Of a stretch of DNA of 64,000 nt, positions 17,663 to 26,420 are shown piece after piece. A program made the translations under genes and the position numbers. Numbering within the stretch: the stretch's first letter is position 1; each line of letters starts with the position of its first letter. The notes under the pieces were generated by a model that was not told where the DNA came from, made no database searches, and saw nothing but the letters and a program-made list of their open reading frames with translations. This DNA comes from Bacillus sp. SKDU12 (GTDB lineage: Bacteria > Bacillota > Bacilli > Bacillales > Bacillaceae). The DNA is taken from the NCBI RefSeq assembly GCF_010093085.1, contig NZ_MSRC01000016.1, positions 238,273 through 302,272 on the forward strand, in the 5' to 3' direction.

Positions 17663-19771
17663 TTATCTGTTTTTGACACGCATAACGCGCATGGCGTTTG
17701 CCACAGCGAGCAGTGTAACGCCGACATCTGAGAAAACCGCTTCCCACATCGTCGCAATTCCAAATGCTCCAAGAATGAGAAAGACCGCTTTTACACCTAA
17801 AGCAAAGCCGATGTTTTGCCACACGATTCGCCGCGTCCGTTTCGCAATCCGAATCGCTTCCGCTATTTTGGACGGCTGATCTGTCATCAGCACAACGTCT
17901 GCAGCTTCGACCGCGGCGTCTGAACCAAGTCCGCCCATGGCTGCTCCGATATCTGCACGCGCAAGCACCGGCGTATCATTGATACCGTCACCGACAAAAA
18001 TGAGTTTTTCATTTTGTGAAAGCTCGGCTTCTAACGCTTCGACCCGCGACACTTTATCCTGCGGCAGCAGCTCCGCATACACCTCGTCGATGCCTAGCTG
18101 TTTTCCGACAGCTTCTCCTGTTTGTTTCGAATCACCTGTCAGCATAATTGTCTGTTTAATTCCGAATGATTTCAAATCGGCAATCGCCTGTGCTGCATCT
18201 TCTTTTACTTCATCCGCTATAATGATGGCTCCGGCATAGCGTTGATCAACAGCAATGTGGACGATCGTCCCGGCATGCTCATCTGAGACGCCCTCAATCT
18301 GTTCTCTTTCCATGAGTTTTTTATTCCCGACAAGAATCTCAGTTCCGTTTACATTTGCAACAATGCCGTGGCCCGCTATTTCCTCATAGGATTCTATCGC
18401 GTCAGAGGAAATTGCTTTTCCGTAGGCTTTACGAACAGATTCAGCAATCGGATGCTGTGAATGAAGCTCAGCATATGCGGCCGCTTCAAGCAAACGATCC
18501 TTTATGAATCCTTCTGCAGGTTTGATTTCTGTTACTTCAAAGCTGCCTTTTGTTAGTGTCCCTGTTTTATCAAACACAGCGTATTTGACTTGATTCAAGG
18601 CTTCTAAATAATTGCTTCCCTTCACAAGCACTCCAGCCTTTGAGGCTGCGCCAATCCCGCCGAAAAAACCGAGCGGTATAGAAACAACGAGCGCACATGG
18701 GCAAGAAATCACTAAGAAAATAAGCGCGCGGTACACCCAATCGGAAAGTGCGGCGTCAGAAAGAACCAGCGGAGGGACAAAGGCCAGCAATGCCGCGATG
18801 ATCACCACGGCAGGTGTATAATACTTGGCAAATTTCGTGATAAAGTTTTCCGTCCGGGCTTTACGGCTGCTCGCATTCTGAACTAAATCTAATATTTTCG
18901 ATACTGCAGATTCCTGATAGCCCTTTGTAACTTCAATATGGAGAACGCCGTTTTGGTTGATAAAGCCTGACATGACCTCTTGCCCTTCTGCGGCTTTTCT
19001 CGGTACAGATTCACCGGTCAAAGCGGATGTATCAACCATTGCTGATCCCAGCACAACCTTACCGTCAAGCGGGATGCTTTCTCCCGGGTTGACCACAATA
19101 ATATTACCTGTCTGAACATCTTCCGGAGAAACCTGTTCAATGCCGTTCTCTGTTTTCACATTGGCATAATCAGGCCGTATGTCCATTAGTGCACTGATCG
19201 ATTTTCTAGACCGGCTGACCGCTGCTCCTTGAAAAAGCTCGCCAATTTGATAAAACAGCATAACGGCGACGCCTTCTGGGTATTGCTGAATCAAAAAAGC
19301 GCCGATTGTGGCAAGAGCCATCAAGAAATGCTCATCAAACACCTGACCGCGGCTGATGTTTTTGACTGCCCGAATGATAATGTCACCGCCAATAATCAAA
19401 TAGGCGGCGAGGAAAAGCAAAAATTCGATTGTTCCGGAATGAACGAAATAGGCCGCTGCTCCAAATATGACAGCCGCTGACATTCTGACCAGCATCTTAA
19501 TCATTCGATGACGATACCCGTCATCAGCCGGCTTCTTTTTATGCTTTTGACGAACCATTACATGCGGATCGATTGATTTCACCTTTTTCTCCACCTTATC
19601 GGTGACCCATTGCTCTTCTTTTCCATCAGCTGAGACAATTAAGGTGCTTGCCGCAAAATTAACCGCACATTCGTCAATGCCATTTATGCCTTTGATGCCA
19701 TTTTCAATTTTTTGAGCACAGTTGCTGCAATCCAAACCGTCCAGAACATATTCCTGTTTCACTAGTCTCAC
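17663..19771 (-). CDS. cadA: Cadmium/zinc/cobalt-exporting P1B-type ATPase
   Basis: The 702-aa heavy-metal ATPase has one N-terminal HMA domain with Cys15/Cys18 (GLDCSNCAQ). The actuator-domain TGES, ISCPCALVV metal-site helix (about residue 352), DKTGTLTKG phosphorylation site and VGDGINDTP hinge are all present. The CPC with no second HMA, plus the long family match, identify the Cd/Zn exporter of B. subtilis (YvgW) rather than a copper pump. The start is GTG 19771 after GGAAGGTAAG; GTG 19762 is an alternative. A CzrA-type operator lies upstream. Confidence 0.93.
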   Translation of the reverse strand: MRLVKQEYVLDGLDCSNCAQKIENGIKGINGIDECAVNFAASTLIVSADGKEEQWVTDKVEKKVKSIDPHVMVRQKHKKKPADDGYRHRMIKMLVRMSAAVIFGAAAYFVHSGTIEFLLFLAAYLIIGGDIIIRAVKNISRGQVFDEHFLMALATIGAFLIQQYPEGVAVMLFYQIGELFQGAAVSRSRKSISALMDIRPDYANVKTENGIEQVSPEDVQTGNIIVVNPGESIPLDGKVVLGSAMVDTSALTGESVPRKAAEGQEVMSGFINQNGVLHIEVTKGYQESAVSKILDLVQNASSRKARTENFITKFAKYYTPAVVIIAALLAFVPPLVLSDAALSDWVYRALIFLVISCPCALVVSIPLGFFGGIGAASKAGVLVKGSNYLEALNQVKYAVFDKTGTLTKGSFEVTEIKPAEGFIKDRLLEAAAYAELHSQHPIAESVRKAYGKAISSDAIESYEEIAGHGIVANVNGTEILVGNKKLMEREQIEGVSDEHAGTIVHIAVDQRYAGAIIIADEVKEDAAQAIADLKSFGIKQTIMLTGDSKQTGEAVGKQLGIDEVYAELLPQDKVSRVEALEAELSQNEKLIFVGDGINDTPVLARADIGAAMGGLGSDAAVEAADVVLMTDQPSKIAEAIRIAKRTRRIVWQNIGFALGVKAVFLILGAFGIATMWEAVFSDVGVTLLAVANAMRVMRVKNR

Positions 19772-19833
19772 CTTACCTTCCGATTTAAGGTTCCCTCTTT
19801 AAAGCGCATCAATGAGTATTCGTGAATTTATAT

Positions 19834-19857
19834 ATATATGAACATATACTCATATAT
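19834..19857. promoter_or_regulatory. CzrA-type operator upstream of cadA
   Basis: An inverted repeat, ATATATGA, 8 nt, TCATATAT, contains TGAACAT-type ArsR/SmtB half-sites. It sits about 65 bp before cadA, which CzrA represses in B. subtilis. Assignment to CzrA rests on family knowledge. Confidence 0.65.
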
Positions 19858-19903
19858 TAATTACATCTATTATATGTTCAATTCCCTGAAAGTGTCAATA
19901 TAA

Positions 19904-19932
19904 AACAAAAACCGGCATATAGCCGATTTTTA
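19904..19932 (-). terminator. copA terminator
   Basis: Stem AAAACCGGC/GCCGATTTT at 19907-19930, directly after the copA stop, with a T-rich tail on the minus strand. Confidence 0.75.
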
Positions 19933-22344
19933 TTTTACTCTCTGCAGACGCAACGCATTCAGAACAACAGAAACAGAGCTGAAAGCCATTGCTGCTCCCG
20001 CGATCCACGGAGCTAAAAATCCGAGCGCCGCGATTGGGATGCCGAGGCTGTTATAGCCAAGCGCCCAGAATAAGTTTTGTTTAATATTTTTCATTGTCAG
20101 TCTGCTCATGCGGATTGCGTCGGCAATGCTGTTCAAGTCGCCGCGAATCAGCGTAATATCTGCTGATTCCATGGCAATGTCCGTCCCTGTTCCAATTGCC
20201 ATGCCAATATCGGCTGTGGCAAGCGCCGGCGCATCGTTAATTCCGTCGCCCACCATGGCCGTCTGACGACCTTCTTTTTGCAGGCGGGAAATTTCCGCAG
20301 CCTTTTGTTCAGGCAGGACTTCCGCAATAACACTCGTAATTCCAGCTTCCTTCGCGATGGCTTCTGCGGTCCTGCGGTTGTCACCTGTCATCATGATGAC
20401 ATCGAGCCCCAACTCTTTCAGACGCGCCACTGCCGCCCGTGACGTGTCTTTTATCGTATCGGCAACAGCTACAAGCCCTGCGGCTTCACCGTCAATGGAA
20501 ACTAGCATAACCGTTTTTCCTTCCGCTTCAAGTTCTTCCATTTGGGCAAGAAGTGATCTATGCTCAACCTGTTCACTCTCCATTAACTTTCTTGTGCCGA
20601 CAAGAATGGTTTTGCCTCCGGCTTCAGCCAAAATGCCTGCGCCGATTTTTGCTTCAAAGCGGGTCAGCTTCGGTATCTCAAGCCCTTTGTCTTTCACCCC
20701 GGCAACAATTGCTTCACCGAGCGGGTGCTCCGATCCCGTTTCGGCTGCCGCTGCAAATTGAAGCAGGTCGGTTTCTTCAAAGCGGCCGACCGGACTAGCA
20801 TCTGTCAGTTGCGGCTTCCCGTTTGTGACAGTTCCGGTTTTATCGAGAACAATCGTATCAAGACGATATGTTTTCTCTAAATGCTCGCCGCCTTTAAAAA
20901 GAATTCCGAATTCAGCAGCGCGCCCAGATCCAGCCATAATACTCGTCGGAGTGGCAAGGCCGAGGGCGCAAGGACAAGCAATGACAAGAACCGCAATGAA
21001 CTTGCTGATTGCTTCAGCAAAATCGCCGGGAGCGGCCCAAAGATACCAAATGAGGAACGTGAGAACCGCAATCCCTAATACGATAGGCACAAAAATGCCG
21101 GAAATCTGATCAGCGAGACGCTGGATTGGTGCTTTTGATCCTTGTGCTTCCTCGACGATTTTGATGATATGAGAAAGCGCCGTATCCTTTCCGACATTGA
21201 CTGCTTTGATTTTCAGGAAACCGTTTGAGTTCACGGTTGCGCCTGTCACGCTGTCACCTGGTTTTTTGTCAACAGGAAGACTTTCTCCGGTAATCATCGA
21301 TTCATCAACTGCCGAGAGGCCTTCAATTACTTCTCCGTCGACAGGAATTCGTTCGCCCGGTTTGACGTAAACAACGTCATCGACAAGCACTTCGTCTATC
21401 GGGATGATTTGTTCCTGTCCATCTCTTACGACAGTCGCTGTTTTCGCTTGAAGCTTCATCAGCTTTTTAATGGCATCTGATGAACGGCCCTTTGCTTTTG
21501 TTTCAAACAGCTTACCCAATAAGATCAGTGTCAGCAAAATCGCGCTTGTTTCATAGTAAAGGCCGTCTGTATGCCCGTGGGAACCGAGGCTTTGAATCGT
21601 AAGATAAAGACTGTAAGCGTAAGCAGCCGTCGTCCCGAGCGCGACCAACACATCCATATTGGCGCTTTTATTTTTGAGCGCCTTATACGCACTAACATAA
21701 AATGGCCAGCCGATCAGAAACTGCACTGGCGTCGCCAGCGCAAACTGCATCCATGGATTAAGGAATATATCCGGCACCCAAATGAACGATGTGAACGTAA
21801 AATGGCTCACCATCGCCCAGAGCAATGGAAACGACAGAACTGCTGAAAAGATCAATCTCGCCATTTGTTTCCGTTCATCTTTCTTTTTAGATGCAGCCGC
21901 CTCACCGTCCTCGTCGCCCTTTGGTTTAAGCTTATATCCCAGTTTATCAACGATTTCTTTCAAATCGCCGACAGATGTTTCTTTTGGATTGTACTCGACC
22001 ATAACTGTTTCTAAAGCGAAATTTACGGGAGCGTTTGTGACGCCTTCCATTTTATTGAGCCGCTTTTCAATCCGATTGGCGCAGGCCGCACAGGTCATGC
22101 CCTCAATATCGAATTCAGCTTTTTCTGTTACGACATGATAACCCAACTTTTCGATTTTCCCTTGAATCGCTTCAGCCCCTGTTTCAGCAGGATCGTAGGT
22201 GACATTTGACGTTTCCATTGCCAGATTGACGTTGGCGTCTGTGACACCCGGCAACCGCTTGAGGCCTTTTTCAATTCTAGTGGCACAGGCCGCACAGGTC
22301 ATCCCAGATATCTGCATGGCAATTTCCTTTTGTTCACTCAACAT
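19930..22344 (-). CDS. copA: Copper-exporting P1B-type ATPase
   Basis: The 804-aa Cu(I) exporter has two N-terminal HMA domains, each with a CAAC motif ([10 protein letters not shown] at Cys17/Cys20 and [10 protein letters not shown] near residue 87). These are followed by TGES, the [12 protein letters not shown] metal-transport helix, [11 protein letters not shown] and [12 protein letters not shown], and the late YN/MSS-type helices of Cu pumps. CopZ delivers Cu(I) to it. I chose ATG 22344, 5 nt after AAAGGAG; the GTG at 22350 overlaps the ribosome site. It is downstream of copZ behind a hairpin and a second CsoR-like palindrome. Confidence 0.95.
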   Translation of the reverse strand: MLSEQKEIAMQISGMTCAACATRIEKGLKRLPGVTDANVNLAMETSNVTYDPAETGAEAIQGKIEKLGYHVVTEKAEFDIEGMTCAACANRIEKRLNKMEGVTNAPVNFALETVMVEYNPKETSVGDLKEIVDKLGYKLKPKGDEDGEAAASKKKDERKQMARLIFSAVLSFPLLWAMVSHFTFTSFIWVPDIFLNPWMQFALATPVQFLIGWPFYVSAYKALKNKSANMDVLVALGTTAAYAYSLYLTIQSLGSHGHTDGLYYETSAILLTLILLGKLFETKAKGRSSDAIKKLMKLQAKTATVVRDGQEQIIPIDEVLVDDVVYVKPGERIPVDGEVIEGLSAVDESMITGESLPVDKKPGDSVTGATVNSNGFLKIKAVNVGKDTALSHIIKIVEEAQGSKAPIQRLADQISGIFVPIVLGIAVLTFLIWYLWAAPGDFAEAISKFIAVLVIACPCALGLATPTSIMAGSGRAAEFGILFKGGEHLEKTYRLDTIVLDKTGTVTNGKPQLTDASPVGRFEETDLLQFAAAAETGSEHPLGEAIVAGVKDKGLEIPKLTRFEAKIGAGILAEAGGKTILVGTRKLMESEQVEHRSLLAQMEELEAEGKTVMLVSIDGEAAGLVAVADTIKDTSRAAVARLKELGLDVIMMTGDNRRTAEAIAKEAGITSVIAEVLPEQKAAEISRLQKEGRQTAMVGDGINDAPALATADIGMAIGTGTDIAMESADITLIRGDLNSIADAIRMSRLTMKNIKQNLFWALGYNSLGIPIAALGFLAPWIAGAAMAFSSVSVVLNALRLQRVK

Positions 22345-22355
22345 ACTCACTCCTT

Positions 22356-22380
22356 TATATACACCCCGGGGGTATATAAG
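22356..22380. promoter_or_regulatory. CsoR-like G/C-core palindrome between copZ and copA
   Basis: The minus strand reads TATACCCCCGGGGTGTATA, with the same TACCC..CGGGG.GTAT layout as the copZ operator. It ends at the copA ribosome site. It may be a second CsoR site or only a palindrome resembling one. Confidence 0.45.
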
Positions 22381-22392
22381 AATTTAAGAAAT

Positions 22393-22415
22393 ATCGCGCC
22401 CCATAAAGGCGCGAT
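22393..22415 (-). other. Intercistronic hairpin copZ-copA
   Basis: Perfect 8-bp stem ATCGCGCC/GGCGCGAT with a 7-nt loop just after copZ. There is no good T run, so it looks like an RNA-stability or attenuation element that lets copZ outnumber copA. Confidence 0.55.
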
Positions 22416-22423
22416 ACTTTGCA

Positions 22424-22633
22424 TCACTCAGCTACATCATAGCCCTGATCTTCTATTGCATCTGAAATGTCCTTAACTGATACTTTGTCAGCATCAAACG
22501 AAACATCGACTTTTCCCGCTTCCAGATTGACTTGCACAGCATTGACGCCGTTCAATTCTCCTACACTCGTTTCAACTGCTTTGACGCAGTGCTGACAAGA
22601 CATTCCTTCAACTTGCAATGTTTTTTGTTCCAT
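22424..22633 (-). CDS. copZ: Copper chaperone CopZ
   Basis: The 69-aa single HMA-domain protein has the Cu(I)-binding GMSCQHC motif (Cys13/Cys16) and the usual beta-alpha-beta-beta-alpha-beta pattern. It buffers cytoplasmic Cu(I) and hands it to CopA. First gene of the copZA operon, with a CsoR operator in its promoter. Good ribosome site (AGGAGG) before ATG 22633. Confidence 0.95.
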   Translation of the reverse strand: MEQKTLQVEGMSCQHCVKAVETSVGELNGVNAVQVNLEAGKVDVSFDADKVSVKDISDAIEDQGYDVAE

Positions 22634-22664
22634 CTGAATTCCTCCTGTTTATCTTTCTGACTTC

Positions 22665-22694
22665 ATTCTACCATACCCCCGTAGGGTATTACAA
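22665..22694 (-). promoter_or_regulatory. copZA promoter with CsoR operator in the spacer
   Basis: On the minus strand, -35 TTGTAA (22689-22694) and -10 TAGAAT (22665-22670) are 18 nt apart. The spacer is the G/C-rich inverted repeat TACCCTACGGGGGTATGG, the known CsoR operator type. Apo-CsoR would block polymerase; Cu(I) releases it. Confidence 0.85.
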
Positions 22695-22706
22695 CTGAAA
22701 AAGACT

Positions 22707-23012
22707 TTATGACTTTGTGAACTTCTTAAATATGTCTAATAGCTCAGAAATCGCCTGTTCTCCGTCTCCGCTTTTGATAGCATCTGCCACACAATGATGG
22801 GCATGATCCTCAAGCAAATGAAGCGCCACATTTTTCATTGCCGCCTGAACAGCTGAAATCTGTACAAGTATGTCCACACAATATCGATCGTTTTCTACCA
22901 TATTTTGAATTCCTCTGACCTGGCCTTCAATCCGCTTCAAGCGGTTTGTGATTTGATCCTTTTCCTTTGAGCTTTTATGATTTAATGCTTTATGTTCGTT
23001 ATGGTTCTCCAT
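22707..23012 (-). CDS. csoR: Copper-sensing repressor CsoR
   Basis: The 101-aa all-helical DUF156 repressor has Cu(I) ligands Cys45, His70 and Cys74 visible (DRYCVDIL and EDHAHHCVAD). It represses copZA and lets go on Cu(I) binding. ATG 23012 has AGAGGTG upstream and gives the B. subtilis length; the frame extends 11 codons further without a ribosome site. It is upstream of and co-directional with copZ but has its own promoter. Confidence 0.95.
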   Translation of the reverse strand: MENHNEHKALNHKSSKEKDQITNRLKRIEGQVRGIQNMVENDRYCVDILVQISAVQAAMKNVALHLLEDHAHHCVADAIKSGDGEQAISELLDIFKKFTKS

Positions 23013-23043
23013 CCGTACACCTCTGTTTCTTATATTAATTCCC

Positions 23044-23072
23044 ATTATACTGATTGTACAAACTGTTGTCTA
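23044..23072 (-). promoter_or_regulatory. csoR promoter (sigma-A type)
   Basis: On the minus strand, TAGACA (23067-23072), 17 nt, TATAAT (23044-23049). Confidence 0.7.
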
Positions 23073-23137
23073 AGCTTGCCGCAAAAAAGTGAACCAGTTA
23101 GGTTTTACCATTTTCACCAGAGGGTATATACCTCATG

Positions 23138-23151
23138 TGAAAACGCTTTTA
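23138..23151. promoter_or_regulatory. Putative cre (CcpA) site before iolW
   Basis: TGAAAACGCTTTTA differs from the cre core only at the next-to-last base. It lies between a TATATA box (23125-23130) and the iolW ribosome site, a position for repression by CcpA. Confidence 0.5.
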
Positions 23152-23165
23152 AAGGGGAGAAAAAA

Positions 23166-24215
23166 GTGGATACGATACAGGTTGGGATATTAGGATACGG
23201 ACTGTCGGGTTCTGTTTTTCACGCGCCGCTACTTGCCGTTCTCAATGAGTACCACATCAGCAAAGTCATGACATCACGGACAGAAGAAGTAAAACGAGAT
23301 TTTCCGGATGCTGAAGTTGTGCATGAGCTTAAGGCCATCACAAATGATCCGGGCATTGAGCTTGTTATTGTCACTACCCCGAGCGCCCTTCATTATGAGC
23401 ACGCTATGGCATGTATTGAGGCCGGTAAACATGTTGTCATTGAAAAACCGATGACCGCGACAGCCGAAGAGGGACAGAAGTTAAAGAAGGCTGCCGATGA
23501 AAAAGGTGTATTGCTAAGTGTCTATCATAACCGGCGCTGGGATAATGACTTTCTAACGATTAAAAAACTGATTGCTGACGGGTCTCTTGAAGATATCAAT
23601 ACATATCAAGTCTCCTATGACCGCTACAGACCTGAGGTTCAAGCAACGCGCTGGCGGGATAAAGAAGGCGTCGCCACAGGTACGCTGTATGACCTTGGCT
23701 CCCATATCATAGACCAAACCCTCCATTTGTTTGGAATGCCTAAAGCCGTCACTGCAAATGTGATGACCCAGCGGGAAAATGCCAAAACCGTTGATTATTT
23801 TCATTTGATAATGGATTACGGCAAGCTCCAAGCCATTTTATACGGCGGGTCGGTCGTTCCGGCGAATGGCCCGCGTTATCAAATTCACGGACAGCATTCC
23901 AGCTTTATCAAATACGGAATTGATGGACAGGAAGCCGCACTCAGGGCGGGTAAAAAACCGAAGGATGACAGCTGGGGAGCAGATGATCCGACGTTTTACG
24001 GAGAGCTGACAACCGTTCACGGCACAGACAAAAAAACAGAAACCATTCCATCGGTAAATGGCTCTTACTTTACTTATTACCGCGAAATAGCGAACAGCAT
24101 GCGGAAAGGCGACACGCTGCCTGTTACCGCTGAAGAAGGAATCAATGTCATCCGCATCATTGAAGCGGCGATGAAAAGCAGTGAAGAGAAACGAACCATT
24201 ATGCTGGAAGAATAA
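23166..24215 (+). CDS. iolW: scyllo-Inositol dehydrogenase (NADP+)
   Basis: The 349-aa Gfo/Idh/MocA-family oxidoreductase has an N-terminal Rossmann fold (VGILGYGLSGSVFHAPLL) and the family signature EKPMTATAEEG near residue 98. The catalytic-region GSHIIDQTLHLFG is near residue 180. IolW (YvaA) interconverts scyllo-inositol and scyllo-inosose with NADP(H). I placed the start at GTG 23166, 6 nt after GGGGAG. The frame is open to 22992, but that part overlaps divergent csoR and has no ribosome site. Confidence 0.9.
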   Translation: MDTIQVGILGYGLSGSVFHAPLLAVLNEYHISKVMTSRTEEVKRDFPDAEVVHELKAITNDPGIELVIVTTPSALHYEHAMACIEAGKHVVIEKPMTATAEEGQKLKKAADEKGVLLSVYHNRRWDNDFLTIKKLIADGSLEDINTYQVSYDRYRPEVQATRWRDKEGVATGTLYDLGSHIIDQTLHLFGMPKAVTANVMTQRENAKTVDYFHLIMDYGKLQAILYGGSVVPANGPRYQIHGQHSSFIKYGIDGQEAALRAGKKPKDDSWGADDPTFYGELTTVHGTDKKTETIPSVNGSYFTYYREIANSMRKGDTLPVTAEEGINVIRIIEAAMKSSEEKRTIMLEE

Positions 24216-24217
24216 AC

Positions 24218-24248
24218 AAAAGCCTCCCCGCGAAAAGGGAGGCTTTTT
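24218..24248. terminator. Bidirectional terminator iolW/azoR2
   Basis: Stem AAAAGCCTCCC/GGGAGGCTTTT between convergent genes, with A/T runs on both strands. Confidence 0.9.
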
Positions 24249-24250
24249 CA

Positions 24251-24886
24251 TTAAAATGTTTTTCCTGCTTCTTTCGCACGCGCAATCGCGTCTTCTTTGA
24301 TTTGCTGTGCTTTATCAGGCTCTGCATTTTGCCCTTCTACGAAAATGCCATCGAAGGATGGGACGCCGAAGAAGTTCATCATGATGCCGATATAACGGTG
24401 GCCCATTTCCATTTCAGCCGCAGGGCCTTCTGAATAGTAGCCGCCGCGCGCTTGGATATGAATTGCTTTTTTGTCTGTCAACAAGCCGACAGGACCTTGT
24501 TCAGTGTATTTGAATGATTTTCCTGCAACTGCAACAGAATCAAGATACGCTTTCATTACTGGCGGGAATGAGAAGTTCCATAAAGGAGTCACGAATACAT
24601 ACTTATCAGCAGAAGCAAATTGATCGCTAAGCTCTCCCAGACGGCTCACTTTCGCTTTTTCGCTTTCAGAAAGCTCGTCAAATCCTGTGCCTGACTGAAG
24701 CTTGCCCCAGCCGCTGAAGACATCTGCGTCAATGTGCGGGATGTTTTCAGTGTACAAATCAATATGTACAACCTCATCATTTGGATTCGCTTCTTTGTAA
24801 GATTCGATGAATGCTTTACCTGTTGCCATACTGTAAGAAGTTGCTTCATCATGCGGGTGAGCAGTGATATACAATACTTTTGCCAT
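24251..24886 (-). CDS. azoR2: FMN-dependent NADH-azoreductase
   Basis: The 211-aa flavodoxin-fold quinone/azo reductase starts [19 protein letters not shown] (phosphate-binding region). It contains the FMN-isoalloxazine segment [21 protein letters not shown] and the typical [11 protein letters not shown] loop. It reduces quinones and azo compounds in two-electron steps and is part of the MhqR-controlled quinone stress response in B. subtilis. A clear sigma-A promoter and a putative MhqR operator lie upstream. Monocistronic. Confidence 0.93.
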   Translation of the reverse strand: MAKVLYITAHPHDEATSYSMATGKAFIESYKEANPNDEVVHIDLYTENIPHIDADVFSGWGKLQSGTGFDELSESEKAKVSRLGELSDQFASADKYVFVTPLWNFSFPPVMKAYLDSVAVAGKSFKYTEQGPVGLLTDKKAIHIQARGGYYSEGPAAEMEMGHRYIGIMMNFFGVPSFDGIFVEGQNAEPDKAQQIKEDAIARAKEAGKTF

Positions 24887-24972
24887 TTTTACCAGCCCTT
24901 TCGTTTTTAAAAATCACACATCAATTATTATCATACAGATGCGCTGTCATTATTCTTTCTCTCTTAGGGTTT

Positions 24973-25024
24973 ATTATAGAGACAATAAAAATTACTTTCA
25001 AGCAAAACATCTTGAATTAAAGAT
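24973..25024 (-). promoter_or_regulatory. azoR2 promoter and putative MhqR operator
   Basis: On the minus strand, TTGAAA (24996-25001), 17 nt, TATAAT (24973-24978) is a strong sigma-A promoter. Just upstream at 25009-25024 is the inverted repeat ATCTT-6-AAGAT, like the MhqR box (ATCTCGAATTCGAGAT type). Its position upstream of -35 is unusual for a repressor. Confidence 0.6.
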
Positions 25025-25301
25025 TATTTCACTTCTCAATAGTTATTCGCAACTTCGCACACATCGCGCTGAGCTCTTTCATAAGAGACATATAACTTGA
25101 AAGTTATGGTTCTTTCATTGTCCTCAGCAATTTTAACTATATGACCTTTAAATGTGTAAAACCCTTCTCATTTAGTCGCTTTTAAGAAATTCAACACACG
25201 ATTACTTTGTTGCATGGTTTTCCTTTAAGAGAACATAAATATCCATTAAACAGCCATCAAATATGACCGAATCAAATTTTTGAAAATCAAACGCAAATAA
25301 T
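25025..25301. other. AT-rich stretch without a gene
   Basis: I see no supportable frame, RNA or repeat here between azoR2 and yvaG. In B. subtilis 168 this interval holds yvaC to yvaF; those genes are absent. Confidence 0.6.
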
Positions 25302-25326
25302 AAACCTCTCCTTTTGAGAGAGGTTT
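25302..25326 (-). terminator. yvaG terminator
   Basis: Stem AAACCTCTC/GAGAGAGGTTT overlapping the yvaG stop, T-rich after it on the minus strand. Confidence 0.8.
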
Positions 25327-26119
25327 AAAAGACACTGCGTACCAAACCGCCGTCCGCTCGAAGCGCGGCGCCATTGATCGCAGATGATAGCGGGCTGCTT
25401 AAAAATGTCACGAAGTGAGCGATTTCTTCCGGCCGGATCAGTCTTTGAATAATGGATGTCGGCCGGTTTTCTTTCATAAAACGAGCCTCAGCTTCTTGAA
25501 CAGTCAAGTTTTCATCCGGATACAGCGAATTCAGCATGGTTTCCACACCTTCTGTTAAGGTAGAACCCGGCATAACAGTGTTGACTGTGACATTCGTGCC
25601 GGTTGCCAGCTCCGCCAAACTGCGGGAAATGGACAACTGCATCGTTTTTGTCGCACTGTAATGGGCCATTTCCTGAGACGGCATAATCGCCGCTTCACTG
25701 GCAATGAAAATGACACGCCCTTCTTTTTTCTCGATCATATTGTGCAAATACTTACGTGTCAGCCTTACTCCGCTCATAATGTTCACTTCAAAAAAACGAA
25801 ACCATTCATCATCGGGAATATCAAAGTACTCCGTCGGTTCAAAAATCCCTAAATTGTTAACCAAAATATCAACGTGCGGATATGCCCGAAACAGCTCGTT
25901 GCAGCCTTCTTCTGTTCCCAAGTCAAACGCAGCCGGATACAGGACCATTTCTGAATGTTGCGTTTTCAATTCTTCTATCGTCTGATTCACTTTCTCTTCT
26001 CGGCGCCCATTGATGATCACTGCCGCGCCTTCTTCAGCTAACGAAGAAGCAATGGCTTTGCCAATCCCCGATGTCGAACCTGTCACCAGGGCAGTTTTTC
26101 CTTGTAAATTCAGCTTCAT
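25325..26119 (-). CDS. yvaG: Short-chain dehydrogenase/reductase
   Basis: The 264-aa classical SDR protein has cofactor loop TGSTSGIGKA (residues 14-23), NNLG structural motif near residue 89 and catalytic YSATK near residue 154. Arg-containing NGRREEK after beta-2 hints at NADP(H). The substrate is unknown. ATG 26119 follows a weak-to-fair ribosome site. It is co-directional with, and downstream of, the tmRNA gene. Confidence 0.9.
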   Translation of the reverse strand: MKLNLQGKTALVTGSTSGIGKAIASSLAEEGAAVIINGRREEKVNQTIEELKTQHSEMVLYPAAFDLGTEEGCNELFRAYPHVDILVNNLGIFEPTEYFDIPDDEWFRFFEVNIMSGVRLTRKYLHNMIEKKEGRVIFIASEAAIMPSQEMAHYSATKTMQLSISRSLAELATGTNVTVNTVMPGSTLTEGVETMLNSLYPDENLTVQEAEARFMKENRPTSIIQRLIRPEEIAHFVTFLSSPLSSAINGAALRADGGLVRSVF

Positions 26120-26256
26120 GCTTCATCCCTCCGTTTTACGTTCCTCTTATTTATTGACAGAAATGCGTTTAGTGAAACAGCTGCTCTGCAATCAGTATGA
26201 AACAGCTGGAATTGAAATGGAAGTACGCACTTTCTAGTGCCTGTGATCTGAAAAAA

Positions 26257-26292
26257 AATAAAGCAGAACCTCATCAGAGGTTCTGCTTTATT
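26257..26292 (-). terminator. Strong terminator downstream of ssrA
   Basis: A 16-bp perfect stem (26257-26272 with 26277-26292) is followed on the minus strand by an uninterrupted T run. It most likely ends ssrA precursor transcription, about 130 nt past the mature 3' end. Confidence 0.75.
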
Positions 26293-26306
26293 GTCATTAA
26301 GTGATG

Positions 26307-26406
26307 TAATCCTTTGGTCATTGCTCAAAGGATTGGACATGAAAATGTTGCCAAAATGTTACCGCAGTGCTATCGAAGGCTTTGAAAGCCTTGATAACAC
26401 TGCGGT
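26307..26406 (-). repeat. Two stacked hairpins in the ssrA 3' trailer
   Basis: The first is AATCCTTT/AAAGGATT (26307-26333). The second has arms of about 20 bp with one mismatch and a bulge (26361-26381 with 26387-26406), starting 15 nt from the mature tmRNA end. Between them is a tandem AAAATGTTGCC/AAAATGTTACC repeat (26342-26363). No T run follows the second hairpin. Confidence 0.6.
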
Positions 26407-26420
26407 TTCGGCGTTATGTA

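Noticed and set aside
23123..23132. GGTATATACC palindrome upstream of iolW as a third CsoR site
   Set aside because: It lacks the G/C core of CsoR operators and overlaps a plausible -10 box; better read as promoter.
22992..23165. N-terminal extension of iolW
   Set aside because: It overlaps divergent csoR and its promoter and reads as non-coding; GTG 23166 has a proper ribosome site.
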